Assembly: GCA_028704385.1 (NCBI GenBank) | Contig: JAQVLA010000021.1 | Location: 1-64,000, forward strand | From: Bacteroidales bacterium | GTDB taxonomy: Bacteria; Bacteroidota; Bacteroidia; Bacteroidales; F082 | Direction: 5' to 3' | Length of the DNA: 64,000 bases | Shown: positions 28,141 through 37,590 of the stretch, piece by piece | Numbering within the stretch: position 1 is the stretch's first letter | Layout of the letters: every line of letters starts with the position of its first letter | The notes under the pieces: model-generated | The model's database searches: none | Told to the model about the DNA's origin: nothing | What the model saw: only the letters and a program-made list of their open reading frames with translations | Program-made: the position numbers and the translations under genes

Positions 28141-31100
28141 ATGCGATTGATATTTAAGATTTTACTACTTATTACAGTGAGCCTGTTTATTGGAGCTTTT
28201 ACTTCGGTAGTTCAAGCGCAATCCCGCACCATAAGCGGCAAAATCACTGACACAAATGAAGAAAGTCTGCCTGGTGTAAACATCATCATCAAAGGCACTA
28301 CCATTGGCACAACATCTGACTTTGACGGCAACTATCTGATCGATATCCCTGAGGATATAGCTGATCCGATACTTGTATTCAAATACATCGGTTTTCTAAG
28401 TCAGGAGGTTGAAGTAAAAAACCAGACCAACATCAGCATTGTGATGGAATCGGATGTGCAATTGTTGGACGAGTTAGTTGTTGTCGGCTACGAAATCCGC
28501 AAAAAAGCTGACCTCACAGGAGCTGTTACCAGTATTAAACTTGATGAGATAAGCTCTTTGCCTGTGAGTGGAGTCGACCAGGCACTACAGGGAAGAGCAG
28601 CCGGAATCAATATAACTTCCAATACGGGAATGCCGGGTGAAGGCGTTCGAATTCGTATCAGAGGTGTTGGCTCAATCAACAGCAGCAACGATCCTTTATA
28701 CATCGTTGATGGAATTCCAACAGCTAATGCACTTAATATCCTTAATCCAACTGACATTGAGTCGATTAACTTCCTAAAAGATGCAGCATCCACTGCCATT
28801 TATGGTTCCCGTGCCAACAATGGCGTGGTATTGATTACAACACGCAAAGGCGTGAAAGGAAAACCAAGAATAGAGTTTCAGTCGATGTTTGGTATCCAAC
28901 AACACGGAAAACTGACGGAAATGGCCAATAAAGACCAGTATGTCTCGATATATAATGAGGCTGCAACGAATGACAATGCTTTCATCGACAATCCACGATT
29001 GCAACGGAAATACATTGAGCCTGATTTTGCAGCCGGCCTTCCTGATATCGACCATCTTGATGCGATTTTTCGTAATGGCCTTATCCAAAACCAGAACCTC
29101 TCCATAAGTGGCGGAGACGACAAATTAACTTATTTAATTTCAGCCAATTATTTCAGTCAGGAAGGTATTGTAATTGGAAGTGACTACGACCGTAAATCCG
29201 GAAGAGTAAATCTCACTAGTCAAATTTCAGATGCCATCAAAATTGGAACCAACATCAATCTGATGCAAAGCAACAACGACATTATCGGAAGTAGTGGCGA
29301 TGGTTATGGAGGCAATGGCGGAAGCGTGGTACGTTATGCATTTTTCCGCACCCCTGGAATTGCTATCCGGGATGCTAATGGTGAATTTGTGGATTTGCCC
29401 GAACGACAAGACTTACTTGGAGATGGTTACAACCCTGTAGGTTTAGCAACCTATGCCGAAAATAACATCAAACAAAACAGATTTTTCGGGGATATTTATT
29501 TGCAGGCAAAAATTTTGTCCAGTCTCAACTTCACCTCAACGTTTGGTGGTGATTTTCTAAACTTGCAACAACGTCGTTTCGATCGCAATTGGGGTACCAA
29601 CGACAGGATAAACAATCCGAACCGACTTTCAATTCAAGATGGAATAAACAAAACCTGGACATGGAGTAACGTATTATCCTATAACACAAACTGGAACAAC
29701 CACCACGATTTTTCGGCGCTCATAGGTTCCGAAGCGATCAAAGGAAGTGGTTATTTACATACAGGTACCCAACAGGATTTTCCGGATCAATCCAGTATTT
29801 TGGTCTTTCTGGGTAATGGATTAGGCAATACAATGGTCAGCGAAAACCGTTGGGGATATTCCCTGATGTCGTTGTTTGGAAAAGTAAATTATGGATTTAA
29901 GAATAAATATTTGTTTTCTGCAACCTTACGTCGCGATGGTTCTTCACGCTTTAGCGATGAAAACAAATGGGGAACATTTTATTCTGTTTCAGCCGGCTGG
30001 CGAATCGACAAAGAAGCCTTTATGAGTCGTTTCGACAAGCTTAACCTCTTCAAACTGCGAATTGGATATGGTGCGATCGGTAATCAGGAAGTTGGCAACT
30101 ATGCCTATTCCGATCAAATTGGATATAATTTTAATTATCCGTTCAATGGAACACTTTTCAATGGTTATGCAATCACAGTATTAGGCAATCAAAACCTGCA
30201 ATGGGAAACCAGTACGCAGTTCAACGTAGGATTTGATCTGGCCTGGTTGCAGGATAAATTAAATATTTCGGTTGATCTCTTCCAAAAGATCAATCAAAAT
30301 ATGCTCGTAAAGGAGCCTCTCCCGCCTTCTGCAGGTTACGCCGAACCGGCCTGGGTAAACAAAGGTAAAATCCTAAACCAGGGAGTTGAACTGGAAATGA
30401 TTTACAGAGCAAATGTTGGTAAGGTTGACCTGACTTTTTCGGGAAATGCAAGTTATCTCCACAACGAAGTTTTGGATTTGCCGGCTCCTATTCTGGGAGG
30501 AAGAATAGACAATGGAATTTACGCCACAAAAACTGAAGAAGGGCATTCTGTTGGTTCATTTTTTCTTTACGAAATGGATGGAATCTTTCAGGATGAAGTT
30601 GAGATATTCACCAGTGCCTATCAGGGTGTAAATATCAGACCTGGTGATGTTAAATATAAGGATCAGAATGGCGATGGTTTGATCGACGAAAACGATCGTA
30701 TTCATATAGGTAGTGCAATTCCAAAAGTTACTGCAGGTCTGAATATCAATGCGGTTTACAAGCAATTTGATGCCAGCATTTTCTTTTATGGAGCTGCCGG
30801 CCACAAAATCTACTACCAGATTGCTACCGACATCGAAGGTTTTTACAGGCCATTCAACGTAACTATGCGCTATTTCGATGAACACTGGACAGGACCTGGC
30901 ACCAGTAACACACAGCCAAGAGCTTCGTGGGCATCTAAAGCGAATAATACAAGGCCTTCCACGCGATTTTTGGAAGATGGTTCCTTCATCCGCTTAAAAA
31001 ATGTTCAGGTGGGTTATACCTTGCCAAGGCATATAAGTAAAAGCATTGGTATTGAGCGCATAAGAGTTTATGCCTCTGCCTATAATCTGCTCACCCTGAC

Positions 31101-31236
31101 CAAATATCCCGGGTTGGATCCTGAGATGACAACAAGCGACAATTCAGCTTCAGAAGGTGATGCCGCTACCGGAATCGACTGGGGAACCTATCCTGTTGCC
31201 CGTTCATATAATATTGGAATTCAAGTTAACTTTTAA
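28141..31236 (+). CDS. susC: SusC-family TonB-dependent outer-membrane glycan transporter
   Basis: 1031 residues, usual SusC length. A signal peptide (to about residue 28) is followed by a carboxypeptidase-regulatory-like domain (30-115; ISGKITDTNEESLPGVNI) and the TonB box/plug region (LDELVVVGYEIRKKADLTGAVTSI, then VRIRGVGSINSSNDPLYIVDGIP). The rest is the 22-strand beta-barrel ending in an aromatic residue (IQVNF). It imports oligosaccharides across the outer membrane using TonB energy, in complex with the SusD-like lipoprotein encoded 11 bp downstream. The gene name follows family usage, and the substrate is unknown. Confidence 0.95.
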   Translation: MRLIFKILLLITVSLFIGAFTSVVQAQSRTISGKITDTNEESLPGVNIIIKGTTIGTTSDFDGNYLIDIPEDIADPILVFKYIGFLSQEVEVKNQTNISIVMESDVQLLDELVVVGYEIRKKADLTGAVTSIKLDEISSLPVSGVDQALQGRAAGINITSNTGMPGEGVRIRIRGVGSINSSNDPLYIVDGIPTANALNILNPTDIESINFLKDAASTAIYGSRANNGVVLITTRKGVKGKPRIEFQSMFGIQQHGKLTEMANKDQYVSIYNEAATNDNAFIDNPRLQRKYIEPDFAAGLPDIDHLDAIFRNGLIQNQNLSISGGDDKLTYLISANYFSQEGIVIGSDYDRKSGRVNLTSQISDAIKIGTNINLMQSNNDIIGSSGDGYGGNGGSVVRYAFFRTPGIAIRDANGEFVDLPERQDLLGDGYNPVGLATYAENNIKQNRFFGDIYLQAKILSSLNFTSTFGGDFLNLQQRRFDRNWGTNDRINNPNRLSIQDGINKTWTWSNVLSYNTNWNNHHDFSALIGSEAIKGSGYLHTGTQQDFPDQSSILVFLGNGLGNTMVSENRWGYSLMSLFGKVNYGFKNKYLFSATLRRDGSSRFSDENKWGTFYSVSAGWRIDKEAFMSRFDKLNLFKLRIGYGAIGNQEVGNYAYSDQIGYNFNYPFNGTLFNGYAITVLGNQNLQWETSTQFNVGFDLAWLQDKLNISVDLFQKINQNMLVKEPLPPSAGYAEPAWVNKGKILNQGVELEMIYRANVGKVDLTFSGNASYLHNEVLDLPAPILGGRIDNGIYATKTEEGHSVGSFFLYEMDGIFQDEVEIFTSAYQGVNIRPGDVKYKDQNGDGLIDENDRIHIGSAIPKVTAGLNINAVYKQFDASIFFYGAAGHKIYYQIATDIEGFYRPFNVTMRYFDEHWTGPGTSNTQPRASWASKANNTRPSTRFLEDGSFIRLKNVQVGYTLPRHISKSIGIERIRVYASAYNLLTLTKYPGLDPEMTTSDNSASEGDAATGIDWGTYPVARSYNIGIQVNF

Positions 31237-31247
31237 TATCAGGAAAC

Positions 31248-32732
31248 ATGAAAAAAATATTGATTTTACTAGCTATAATCGGAAGTCTGGCAAGCTGTTC
31301 CAAGTTTCTTGATGAAGAAATGCAGGGAATCTATACCAGTCAGACTTTTTATAAAACCGATGATCATGCCGAACTGGCACTTACTGCTGCATACCAGCCT
31401 ATGACATTCAGCAGCATCAACAATGCGTTGTGGGTTTTTGGTGATGTTGCCTCGGATGATGCCATTAAGGGAGGAAATCCTGGCGATCAAAGCGAAATAG
31501 AATTCATTGAACAATTTACCTATACACGCGATAATGGCTTTTTACTCAATATCTGGAAAAGATATTATGAAGGCATATCGCGTTCCAATGATGTGATTCA
31601 CAGGCTTGGTGAAGGTGTTTCTGAAGAAATGAAAACCAGAGTTGTGGCCGAAGCAAAATTTCTTCGGGCTTATTATTATTTCCATCTGGTTAATATATTT
31701 GGTGAAATTCCCTTGAAACTTGAGCCTGCTTATAGCACAGAAGATCTTCATGTTGGCGTATCACCCGTTGATGTCATTTACCAGCAGATTGTTGATGATC
31801 TCACAGATGCAGCAGCGCAATTGCCTGAATCCAATAGTTTTCAGGCCGGACGTGCCACCAAAGCTGCTGCCTTTGGTCTGTTAGCCAAGGTTGAACTATT
31901 CCGCGGGAATTATGATGCATGTTTGAATGCCATCGAATCACTTGAAAGTAATGGAACCTTTGCGCTCGAAGATATTTACAGCAACAATTTTAATTGGCTA
32001 ACCCAAGATAATCAGGAAGTTGTTTTCGCTGTTCAGCACCTTAGCGGACAGGAACCATTTGCCGGCAATGTGATGAATCAATGGTTTGCTCCGCAACACG
32101 AAAACGGCTATTTCTTCAATGCTCCTGTCCAGGCTTTTGTAGATGCTTTTGAAAAGACACCGGCAGAAATCTACGATCCGCGCCTCGACTACACCCTGGC
32201 ACGCGAAGGTTCCAAATGGATCAACGGCGAAGACTATGATCCTGCATGGTCGCCCACAGGATACAGCCTTCGCAAACATCAACAACCTCTTGATGAAATC
32301 CCGGTGGGCACAAAAGGTGATGGAGACCTGAATTACATCTTTATGCGCTATGCCGAAGTTTTACTAATGAAAGCCGAAGCAAGCAATGAGTTGGGAGTTC
32401 CCCTTGATGCCCTGGCTCCGTTGAACCTGGTGCGAAAAAGAGCCCGTGAAAGTTATCTGTACGATGAAAATCTGCAGGGTTTTGGTTCTGTTCCCGAAGG
32501 GCTGCTTCCCGATATCACTACTTTAAATCAGAATGAGTTGCGCGAAATAATCCGAAATGAAAGACGCGTTGAGCTGGGCTTTGAGTTTCATCGGTTTTTC
32601 GACCTGATGCGTTATGGAAAAACATACGCAGAATCAAAACTTTCGGACAACACCTCATTCAATTATGACCAACATAGATATTTCTCCATTCCTCAAAACG
32701 AAATTGATATCAATCTTAATATTAACCCTTAA
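31248..32732 (+). CDS. susD: SusD-family surface glycan-binding lipoprotein
   Basis: 494 residues, typical for SusD/RagB. The lipobox is LASCS with Cys17. The family N-terminal motif SKFLDEEMQG leads into the TPR-like helical core, including AEAKFLRAYYYFHLVNIFGEIPL, and the C-terminal signature IIRNERRVELGFEFHRFFDLMRYG is clear. It forms the lid of the SusC channel and captures glycan at the cell surface. It is 11 bp after susC and 22 bp before the start of the next lipoprotein, supporting one operon. Confidence 0.95.
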   Translation: MKKILILLAIIGSLASCSKFLDEEMQGIYTSQTFYKTDDHAELALTAAYQPMTFSSINNALWVFGDVASDDAIKGGNPGDQSEIEFIEQFTYTRDNGFLLNIWKRYYEGISRSNDVIHRLGEGVSEEMKTRVVAEAKFLRAYYYFHLVNIFGEIPLKLEPAYSTEDLHVGVSPVDVIYQQIVDDLTDAAAQLPESNSFQAGRATKAAAFGLLAKVELFRGNYDACLNAIESLESNGTFALEDIYSNNFNWLTQDNQEVVFAVQHLSGQEPFAGNVMNQWFAPQHENGYFFNAPVQAFVDAFEKTPAEIYDPRLDYTLAREGSKWINGEDYDPAWSPTGYSLRKHQQPLDEIPVGTKGDGDLNYIFMRYAEVLLMKAEASNELGVPLDALAPLNLVRKRARESYLYDENLQGFGSVPEGLLPDITTLNQNELREIIRNERRVELGFEFHRFFDLMRYGKTYAESKLSDNTSFNYDQHRYFSIPQNEIDINLNINP

Positions 32733-32754
32733 TTCACTAATCAAATTTAATGCT

Positions 32755-33822
32755 ATGAAAAAGTTCAAACCATTTTCAATGATGATGATCCTGATGATTT
32801 CGCTGGTTGCGATTACCATTGCAGGATGTAAAAAAGATGACGATGACGAAAAAGTCACCGTTGACAAAACCGCGCTGCAAGCTAAAATAACTGTAGCCGA
32901 AACCATGTTGAACGATGCTGTTGAAGGCACAGCAGATGGCCAGTACCAGTATGGTTCAAAAGCCGTTTTCGAAACTAAGATCAACCTCGCGAAAACAGTT
33001 AATGCAAATGAGGAAGTAACACAAGTACAGGTTGATGCAGCTGTTTTAGCCCTTGATCAGGCGATAACGGAGTTTGAATCAAAAAAAGTTACACCAATCG
33101 CTCCTGAAGCCCTTGTGGGTCATTGGACATTTGACGAAGGATCAGGAACTACCGTGAATGATTATTCTGGTAAAAACTTCAATGGAACACTCAAAACCGG
33201 CCATGAATTCTTTGGAGCCGGATTCCCCGAATGGGCTACTGACCGTTATGGTAACGAAACTAAAGCACTTTATTTCAATCAGGGTGCCAATGTCGAAATT
33301 CCATATAATGCGCAGCTCAACCCACAGGAAATCACCATTTCATTATGGATGAAACCAGACGTACTTGAGGTGCCATGGGCTAACAACTATATGGTTTCGA
33401 TGAAACGCTGGGATGGCTACAAACTCCAACTACAGGATGCTCCCAAAGTGTTCTTCACCGTAAAAGCCTTAAACGCAGGAGAAGAAGTATGGCACGACCG
33501 TGACAACGAATCCCCAACAATCGATATGGGCGAATGGTATCACGTGGCTGTATCTTTTAAAAACAATGAAATGGCTTTCTACCTTGATGGTACGCTGGTT
33601 AAACTCTGGGACAACACCCCCGGAACGGCTGTTACCCTTGCAGAACCAATGAACCTGATTTTTGGACAGGATCTCCCAACAAATATTTATACCGGCCCTG
33701 ATGGTGATTATAACGTTGAATGGGGTGGCTATTTCAAGGGAATTCTGGATGAAGTACGTATCTTCAATACCGCACTAACTTCTGCTCAAATCGAATCAAT
33801 CTATAATCTCGAGAAACCATAA
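32755..33822 (+). CDS. LamG-domain surface glycan-binding lipoprotein (SusE/F position)
   Basis: 355 residues from the preferred start at 32755, which begins a lipoprotein signal with lipobox TIAGC (Cys25). A longer frame opening at 32614 would overlap susD and lacks a signal at its start. After an acidic linker (KKDDDDE) a FIVAR-like helical region lies at about 40-105. A LamG-like concanavalin domain fills about 118-355 (ALVGHWTFDEGSGTTVNDYSG, then EWYHVAVSF and GILDEVRIFNTALT). Its place directly after susD is where accessory surface glycan-binding proteins are normally encoded. Binding function is inferred, and no catalytic motif is seen. A hairpin terminator follows. Confidence 0.85.
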   Translation: MKKFKPFSMMMILMISLVAITIAGCKKDDDDEKVTVDKTALQAKITVAETMLNDAVEGTADGQYQYGSKAVFETKINLAKTVNANEEVTQVQVDAAVLALDQAITEFESKKVTPIAPEALVGHWTFDEGSGTTVNDYSGKNFNGTLKTGHEFFGAGFPEWATDRYGNETKALYFNQGANVEIPYNAQLNPQEITISLWMKPDVLEVPWANNYMVSMKRWDGYKLQLQDAPKVFFTVKALNAGEEVWHDRDNESPTIDMGEWYHVAVSFKNNEMAFYLDGTLVKLWDNTPGTAVTLAEPMNLIFGQDLPTNIYTGPDGDYNVEWGGYFKGILDEVRIFNTALTSAQIESIYNLEKP

Positions 33823-33850
33823 TCCTGAAATTTTGATTCTGTAAATTCAA

Positions 33851-33912
33851 AAGAGTTCCGGCTCAGTGTTCATCTTCATAAGGTTAGTGAAGCACTGAGT
33901 CGACTCTTTTTT
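33851..33912 (+). terminator. Terminator closing the susCD operon
   Basis: Long two-part hairpin: AAGAGT (33851-33856) pairs with ACTCTT (33903-33908), and CTCAGTG (33862-33868) with CACTGAG (33893-33899). A T-run follows. It separates the susCD unit from the GH13 gene. Confidence 0.75.
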
Positions 33913-33944
33913 AATCCATACGTTCGAACAAAAAATAAGTCGGT

Positions 33945-35561
33945 ATGTTCAAAAGTACTTTCCTGCTCACCCTGGTAATGCTCACAACAACATTGTCCTC
34001 TTTGGCACAGGAGCAGGATCACTGGTGGGAGAAAAGTGTGTTTTATCAAATTTATATGCCTTCTTATCAGGATTCAAATGATGATGGATATAGCGACTTC
34101 AGGGGAATGACTGCCCGTCTTGATTATTTGCAATCGCTTGGCATTGATGCAATTTGGCTTACTCCTTTTCTCAAATCTCCCAAGATTGACAATGGCTATG
34201 ATATTGCCGATTATTATCAGGTTGATCCGGTTTATGGCACCATGTCAGACTTTAAAGTTTTTCTGGCCGAAGCCCATGCGCGCAATTTGAAAGTAATCAT
34301 GGATATGGTGCTGAATCACAGCTCAACAGATTGTTACTGGTTTCAGGAAGCCCGTAAGTCAGTAGATAATCCTTATCGTGATTATTATATCTGGCGTGAT
34401 GAGCCCAACAACTGGGAATCATTTTTTGGTGGCCCGGCATGGGAATACGACAGCCTGACACAGCAGTATTATTATCACAAGTTTGATAAAAAAATGGCGG
34501 ATCTAAACTGGAACAATCCGGCTCTTGTTAAAGAAATGCTGGAGGTTCTCCGGTTTTGGCTTGATTTGGGTATTGATGGATTCAGGCTCGATGTGATCAA
34601 TTTTTTGAACACAGATGGTGTACTGGATGATAACCCTGCCGCTGAAGGATCACAGATTCATAAGTATGACATCAATCAGCCTGGCTTGAAAAATACACTT
34701 GAGTTGATACGAAGTACGGTTGATGAATATGACAACAAATTTTTGGTGGGCGAAGTGGGTAGCGATAAAATTGAAGTACTCAAAATATACCAGTCACCAA
34801 AGATGATGGATGTTGTTTTTAATTTTAACTTCGGAAGCATTCCAAACTTTGACCTGAATAGAATCTATCAGGAAATTAGTGCAATGGAGAAAGAAATGCC
34901 TGGCCTTCCAACCCTGTTTTTTGGCAGCCATGATAATACAAGGTTAATGAATCGGCTGGCTGATTTGAATCTTCAAAAAGCATTGGCCTTGCATTGCTTA
35001 ATTCTTACCGCTAAAGGAGTGCCTTTTATTTACTATGGTGATGAAATTGGAATGCAAAACATAGTAGCCCATAATTTGGATGAAATAGTTGATATACAAG
35101 CCAAAACACGTTATCAACTTGCCTTGAACGCTGAGAAAACCCAAACCGAAGCCCTGGAATATGCCAATTTGCATAATCGCGACAGGTCTCGTTCGCCTAT
35201 GCAATGGGATAGCACTAATAATGCAGGTTTCACAACTGCAAAACCCTGGATCAAAATACAGGAAAATTATCAACTTGTTCATGTTGATGCGCAATTGCAA
35301 AAGCCTGAAAGCTTTTTAAACGAAATAAAAAAGCTGCTATCAATAAGAAAAGAACAGCCTGCCTTACAAATGGGCGATTACAGCTATTTGATTAGGGAGG
35401 ATCAAATGCTGAAATATGGCCGCGTATTCAAAAATGAAATCGTCCATATCGTCATCAATTTCGGAGAATCAAAAAACCTTACGCTACCCGATAACAGTGT
35501 GCTACTTCATGGAGATGAAATATTAAATCCCAATGAATACCTCATTTACAAGACATTTTGA
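33945..35561 (+). CDS. Secreted GH13 alpha-glucosidase (oligo-1,6-glucosidase/GH13_31-like)
   Basis: 538 residues with a signal peptide (to about residue 21, SSLAQ). The (beta/alpha)8 alpha-amylase fold is clear. Nucleophile Asp216 lies in GFRLDVIN, acid/base Glu270 in VGEVG and the transition-state Asp330 in GSHDN. DMVLNHSS is conserved region I, and VYQIYMPS-type N-terminal and RSPMQWD motifs match the alpha-glucosidase branch. Val after the nucleophile is typical of enzymes preferring alpha-1,6 linkages, while Ala, Gly or Thr is common in alpha-1,4 enzymes. It lies after the terminator of the susCD operon, so it may be expressed separately. Its alpha specificity contrasts with the beta-mannoside GH130. 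Confidence 0.88.
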   Translation: MFKSTFLLTLVMLTTTLSSLAQEQDHWWEKSVFYQIYMPSYQDSNDDGYSDFRGMTARLDYLQSLGIDAIWLTPFLKSPKIDNGYDIADYYQVDPVYGTMSDFKVFLAEAHARNLKVIMDMVLNHSSTDCYWFQEARKSVDNPYRDYYIWRDEPNNWESFFGGPAWEYDSLTQQYYYHKFDKKMADLNWNNPALVKEMLEVLRFWLDLGIDGFRLDVINFLNTDGVLDDNPAAEGSQIHKYDINQPGLKNTLELIRSTVDEYDNKFLVGEVGSDKIEVLKIYQSPKMMDVVFNFNFGSIPNFDLNRIYQEISAMEKEMPGLPTLFFGSHDNTRLMNRLADLNLQKALALHCLILTAKGVPFIYYGDEIGMQNIVAHNLDEIVDIQAKTRYQLALNAEKTQTEALEYANLHNRDRSRSPMQWDSTNNAGFTTAKPWIKIQENYQLVHVDAQLQKPESFLNEIKKLLSIRKEQPALQMGDYSYLIREDQMLKYGRVFKNEIVHIVINFGESKNLTLPDNSVLLHGDEILNPNEYLIYKTF

Positions 35562-35576
35562 AACCTTTTGTTGAAT

Positions 35577-35606
35577 TTTGCCACGCCTGATTTTTCCTTA
35601 ATTTTG
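35577..35606 (+). promoter_or_regulatory. Predicted promoter for hypE
   Basis: TTTG at 35577-35580, 18 bp, then TAATTTTG at 35599-35606. Transcription would start near 35613. This favours the hypE start at 35634 over an in-frame ATG at 35568. Confidence 0.6.
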
Positions 35607-35633
35607 CCTTCTGATATCGAAAATATACTTCGA

Positions 35634-36647
35634 ATGAAGCAAAAAAACATCCTCTTGGGGCATGGCAGCGGGGGCCATCTTACACACGATCTTATCGAAT
35701 CTGTTTTTCTGAAACACTTTTCCAATCCAACACTTAATCTTTTAAGTGATGCCGCACTTATCGATACCGAAAAAGGAAAGATTGCTTATACGACAGACTC
35801 TTTTGTTGTTGATCCGCTTTTCTTTCCCGGAGGCGATATTGGCAAGCTGGCCATCGCAGGCACCGTTAACGATCTGGCTGTTCAGGGTGCCAGCCCCGCC
35901 TATTTAAGTGCAGGATTCATTTTAGAAGAAGGCCTGTCCGTTGAAACGCTTGAAAAAGTAGTACAATCCATGGCCGAAGAAGCAGTTAATGCAGGCATCC
36001 AAATTGTAACCGGCGATACCAAAGTGGTTGAGCGCGGAAAATGTGATAAAATATTTATCAATACAAGCGGTATAGGTTTTTTCGATGTAAACTTCTCGGC
36101 ATTAGGGATTGAACACATCAAGGTGGGTGATAAAATTCTGATCAACGGTAGCATTGGCGATCATGGCATGGCAGTGATGTCGGCCAGAAATCAGCTGAAT
36201 ATCAGCTCAAAAATTGCTTCAGACTGTGCATGCCTCAACGGTTTGATTGATTCATTAAATGAATTTAAAAGCCAGATACGTTTTATGCGTGACGCTACCC
36301 GTGGTGGTTTGGCAACAGTGAGTGCAGAATTGTGCAAACACCAGGATTTTGGCATCAAACTTTTTGAAGAAAAAATTCCGGTAGATAAGGGAGTGAGAGG
36401 AATATGTGAACTACTGGGTTTTGATCCGCTTTATGTGGCTAACGAAGGAAAGGTTGTAATGGTGGTTTCAAATGAAATATCAGAACAAATCCTCGATAAG
36501 ATGAAAAAACATACACTGGGAAAATCAGCTGCTATCATCGGGGAAGTTACTTTAGCTAATGCCGGAAAGTGCTATCTGGAAACACAGATTGGTGGGAATC
36601 GCATTGTTGATATGTTGGCAGGCGAACAACTTCCGCGCATTTGTTAG
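35634..36647 (+). CDS. hypE: Hydrogenase maturation protein HypE (carbamoyl dehydratase)
   Basis: 337 residues. HypE dehydrates the S-carbamoyl group on its C-terminal cysteine to thiocyanate, the source of the CN ligands of [NiFe] hydrogenase. The essential Cys is present as the last residue (QLPRIC). AIR-synthase-like ATP-binding motifs are clear: LLGHGSGG at the N terminus, TDSFVVDPLFFPGGDIGKLA, GTVNDLA, and MRDATRGGLAT. The start at 35634 (MKQKNILLGHG) is supported by homology to the family N terminus and by the promoter upstream. It stands alone rather than in a complete hyp operon and converges directly on the thioredoxin gene, the two stops abutting. Confidence 0.95.
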   Translation: MKQKNILLGHGSGGHLTHDLIESVFLKHFSNPTLNLLSDAALIDTEKGKIAYTTDSFVVDPLFFPGGDIGKLAIAGTVNDLAVQGASPAYLSAGFILEEGLSVETLEKVVQSMAEEAVNAGIQIVTGDTKVVERGKCDKIFINTSGIGFFDVNFSALGIEHIKVGDKILINGSIGDHGMAVMSARNQLNISSKIASDCACLNGLIDSLNEFKSQIRFMRDATRGGLATVSAELCKHQDFGIKLFEEKIPVDKGVRGICELLGFDPLYVANEGKVVMVVSNEISEQILDKMKKHTLGKSAAIIGEVTLANAGKCYLETQIGGNRIVDMLAGEQLPRIC

Positions 36648-36959
36648 TCATAAAAAACGTTCTACAGCACTAGTTAGCTGTGCTTTTGAAAGCAAGCCTG
36701 ATTCGCGCCATACCAACTCCCCTTTCTTAAATAAAGCCAACGTTGGAACGGCACTGATATGATAACGGGCTGAAACTAACCGATTGGCATCCACATCAAT
36801 CTTGATCACCCTAATTCTGTCTTTTAACCCAGCTGCCACCTCTTTGATAATAGGTGCCTGTACTTTACACGGCTGACACCATTCAGCATGAAAATCTACT
36901 AACACGGGTAAGTCGCCGTTGATTATGCTGTTAAAATTTCCCTTCATAAGTTTTATCAT
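36648..36959 (-). CDS. trxA: Thioredoxin
   Basis: 103 residues, standard single-domain thioredoxin length, no signal peptide. The active site is WCQPC (Cys28, Cys31), a variant of WCGPC. The preceding strand is PVLVDFHAEW and the cis-proline loop is AVPTL. It reduces disulfides in the cytoplasm. Its stop codon directly abuts the hypE stop on the other strand. The Gln in the active site may shift redox potential, but that is not testable from the sequence. Confidence 0.92.
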   Translation of the reverse strand: MIKLMKGNFNSIINGDLPVLVDFHAEWCQPCKVQAPIIKEVAAGLKDRIRVIKIDVDANRLVSARYHISAVPTLALFKKGELVWRESGLLSKAQLTSAVERFL

Positions 36960-37018
36960 TTACAGACCTACAGCAAAAAAAATACCAGGCAATCTATACT
37001 GAAAATCTGTCATCCTTA

Positions 37019-37420
37019 TTAAAATCCATACTCATAATAAAACTTCGACATCTCTTCAGTAACATCCTTAAAAACAATTGCATGATTAGTACAACCATTT
37101 CTGGAACAGATTCTTACCGTTCCACCAGCCTTGATGAAAAAGGCTACCAGCGGTGCACCACAAATTTCACAATTCTCTTTGATCGACAACTCCTGATTGC
37201 AATGCGGACAATACATATCAACAATTTCTTGTTCTTTAATATCAATATCTGTCGTTTTGGAACAGTTGCCATAAATACAACACAAACGTAATACGCCACG
37301 TTCATGCTCGGTTTCAACATTTAACTTAACAGAAGGTTTGTCGCAAATTGTATGTTGCTCATCCATAAGCGATTGACTACAATTTGGACATTTAAGCGAT
37401 AAAGACACTTCCTTTTTCAT
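37019..37420 (-). CDS. Small multi-zinc-ribbon protein of unknown function
   Basis: 133 residues with repeated cysteine pairs: CPNC (11-14), CCIYGNC, CPHC, CEICG and CSRNGC. Together they could form three or four zinc ribbons. There is no signal peptide and no enzyme motif. I do not recognise the family. It lies between thioredoxin and the hypA/hypB pair, on the same strand as thioredoxin, so a role linked to metal or redox handling is possible but only by context. Confidence 0.7.
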   Translation of the reverse strand: MKKEVSLSLKCPNCSQSLMDEQHTICDKPSVKLNVETEHERGVLRLCCIYGNCSKTTDIDIKEQEIVDMYCPHCNQELSIKENCEICGAPLVAFFIKAGGTVRICSRNGCTNHAIVFKDVTEEMSKFYYEYGF

Positions 37421-37564
37421 TACAGGGAAAGTTTGGTTAGAAAAAAAATATCAATTAAAAATACAATTTTCAGAACTGAAAATCAATAGTTTAATGCTAT
37501 TTAAAACAATTCCAGATAAGTATCTAAAAGCCTTGCAGAATATGAATCACCCAAAAATTTACCT

Positions 37565-37572
37565 TATTTTTG
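37565..37572 (+). promoter_or_regulatory. Candidate -7 element for hypAB
   Basis: TATTTTTG fits TAnnTTTG and lies 18 bp before the hypA start at 37591. No convincing -33 element at the right distance is seen. It overlaps the alternative upstream ATG at 37570, which argues against that start. Confidence 0.4.
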
Positions 37573-37590
37573 CCACGAAACACCTGGCTT

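Noticed and set aside
32614..32754. Upstream in-frame extension of the LamG lipoprotein
   Set aside because: It overlaps the 3' end of susD in another frame and places the lipoprotein signal inside the protein.
36640..36690. Hairpin-like sequence at the hypE/thioredoxin junction as a terminator
   Set aside because: The stem is only about 5 bp with a 9-nt loop and lies inside the thioredoxin coding sequence; too weak to call.
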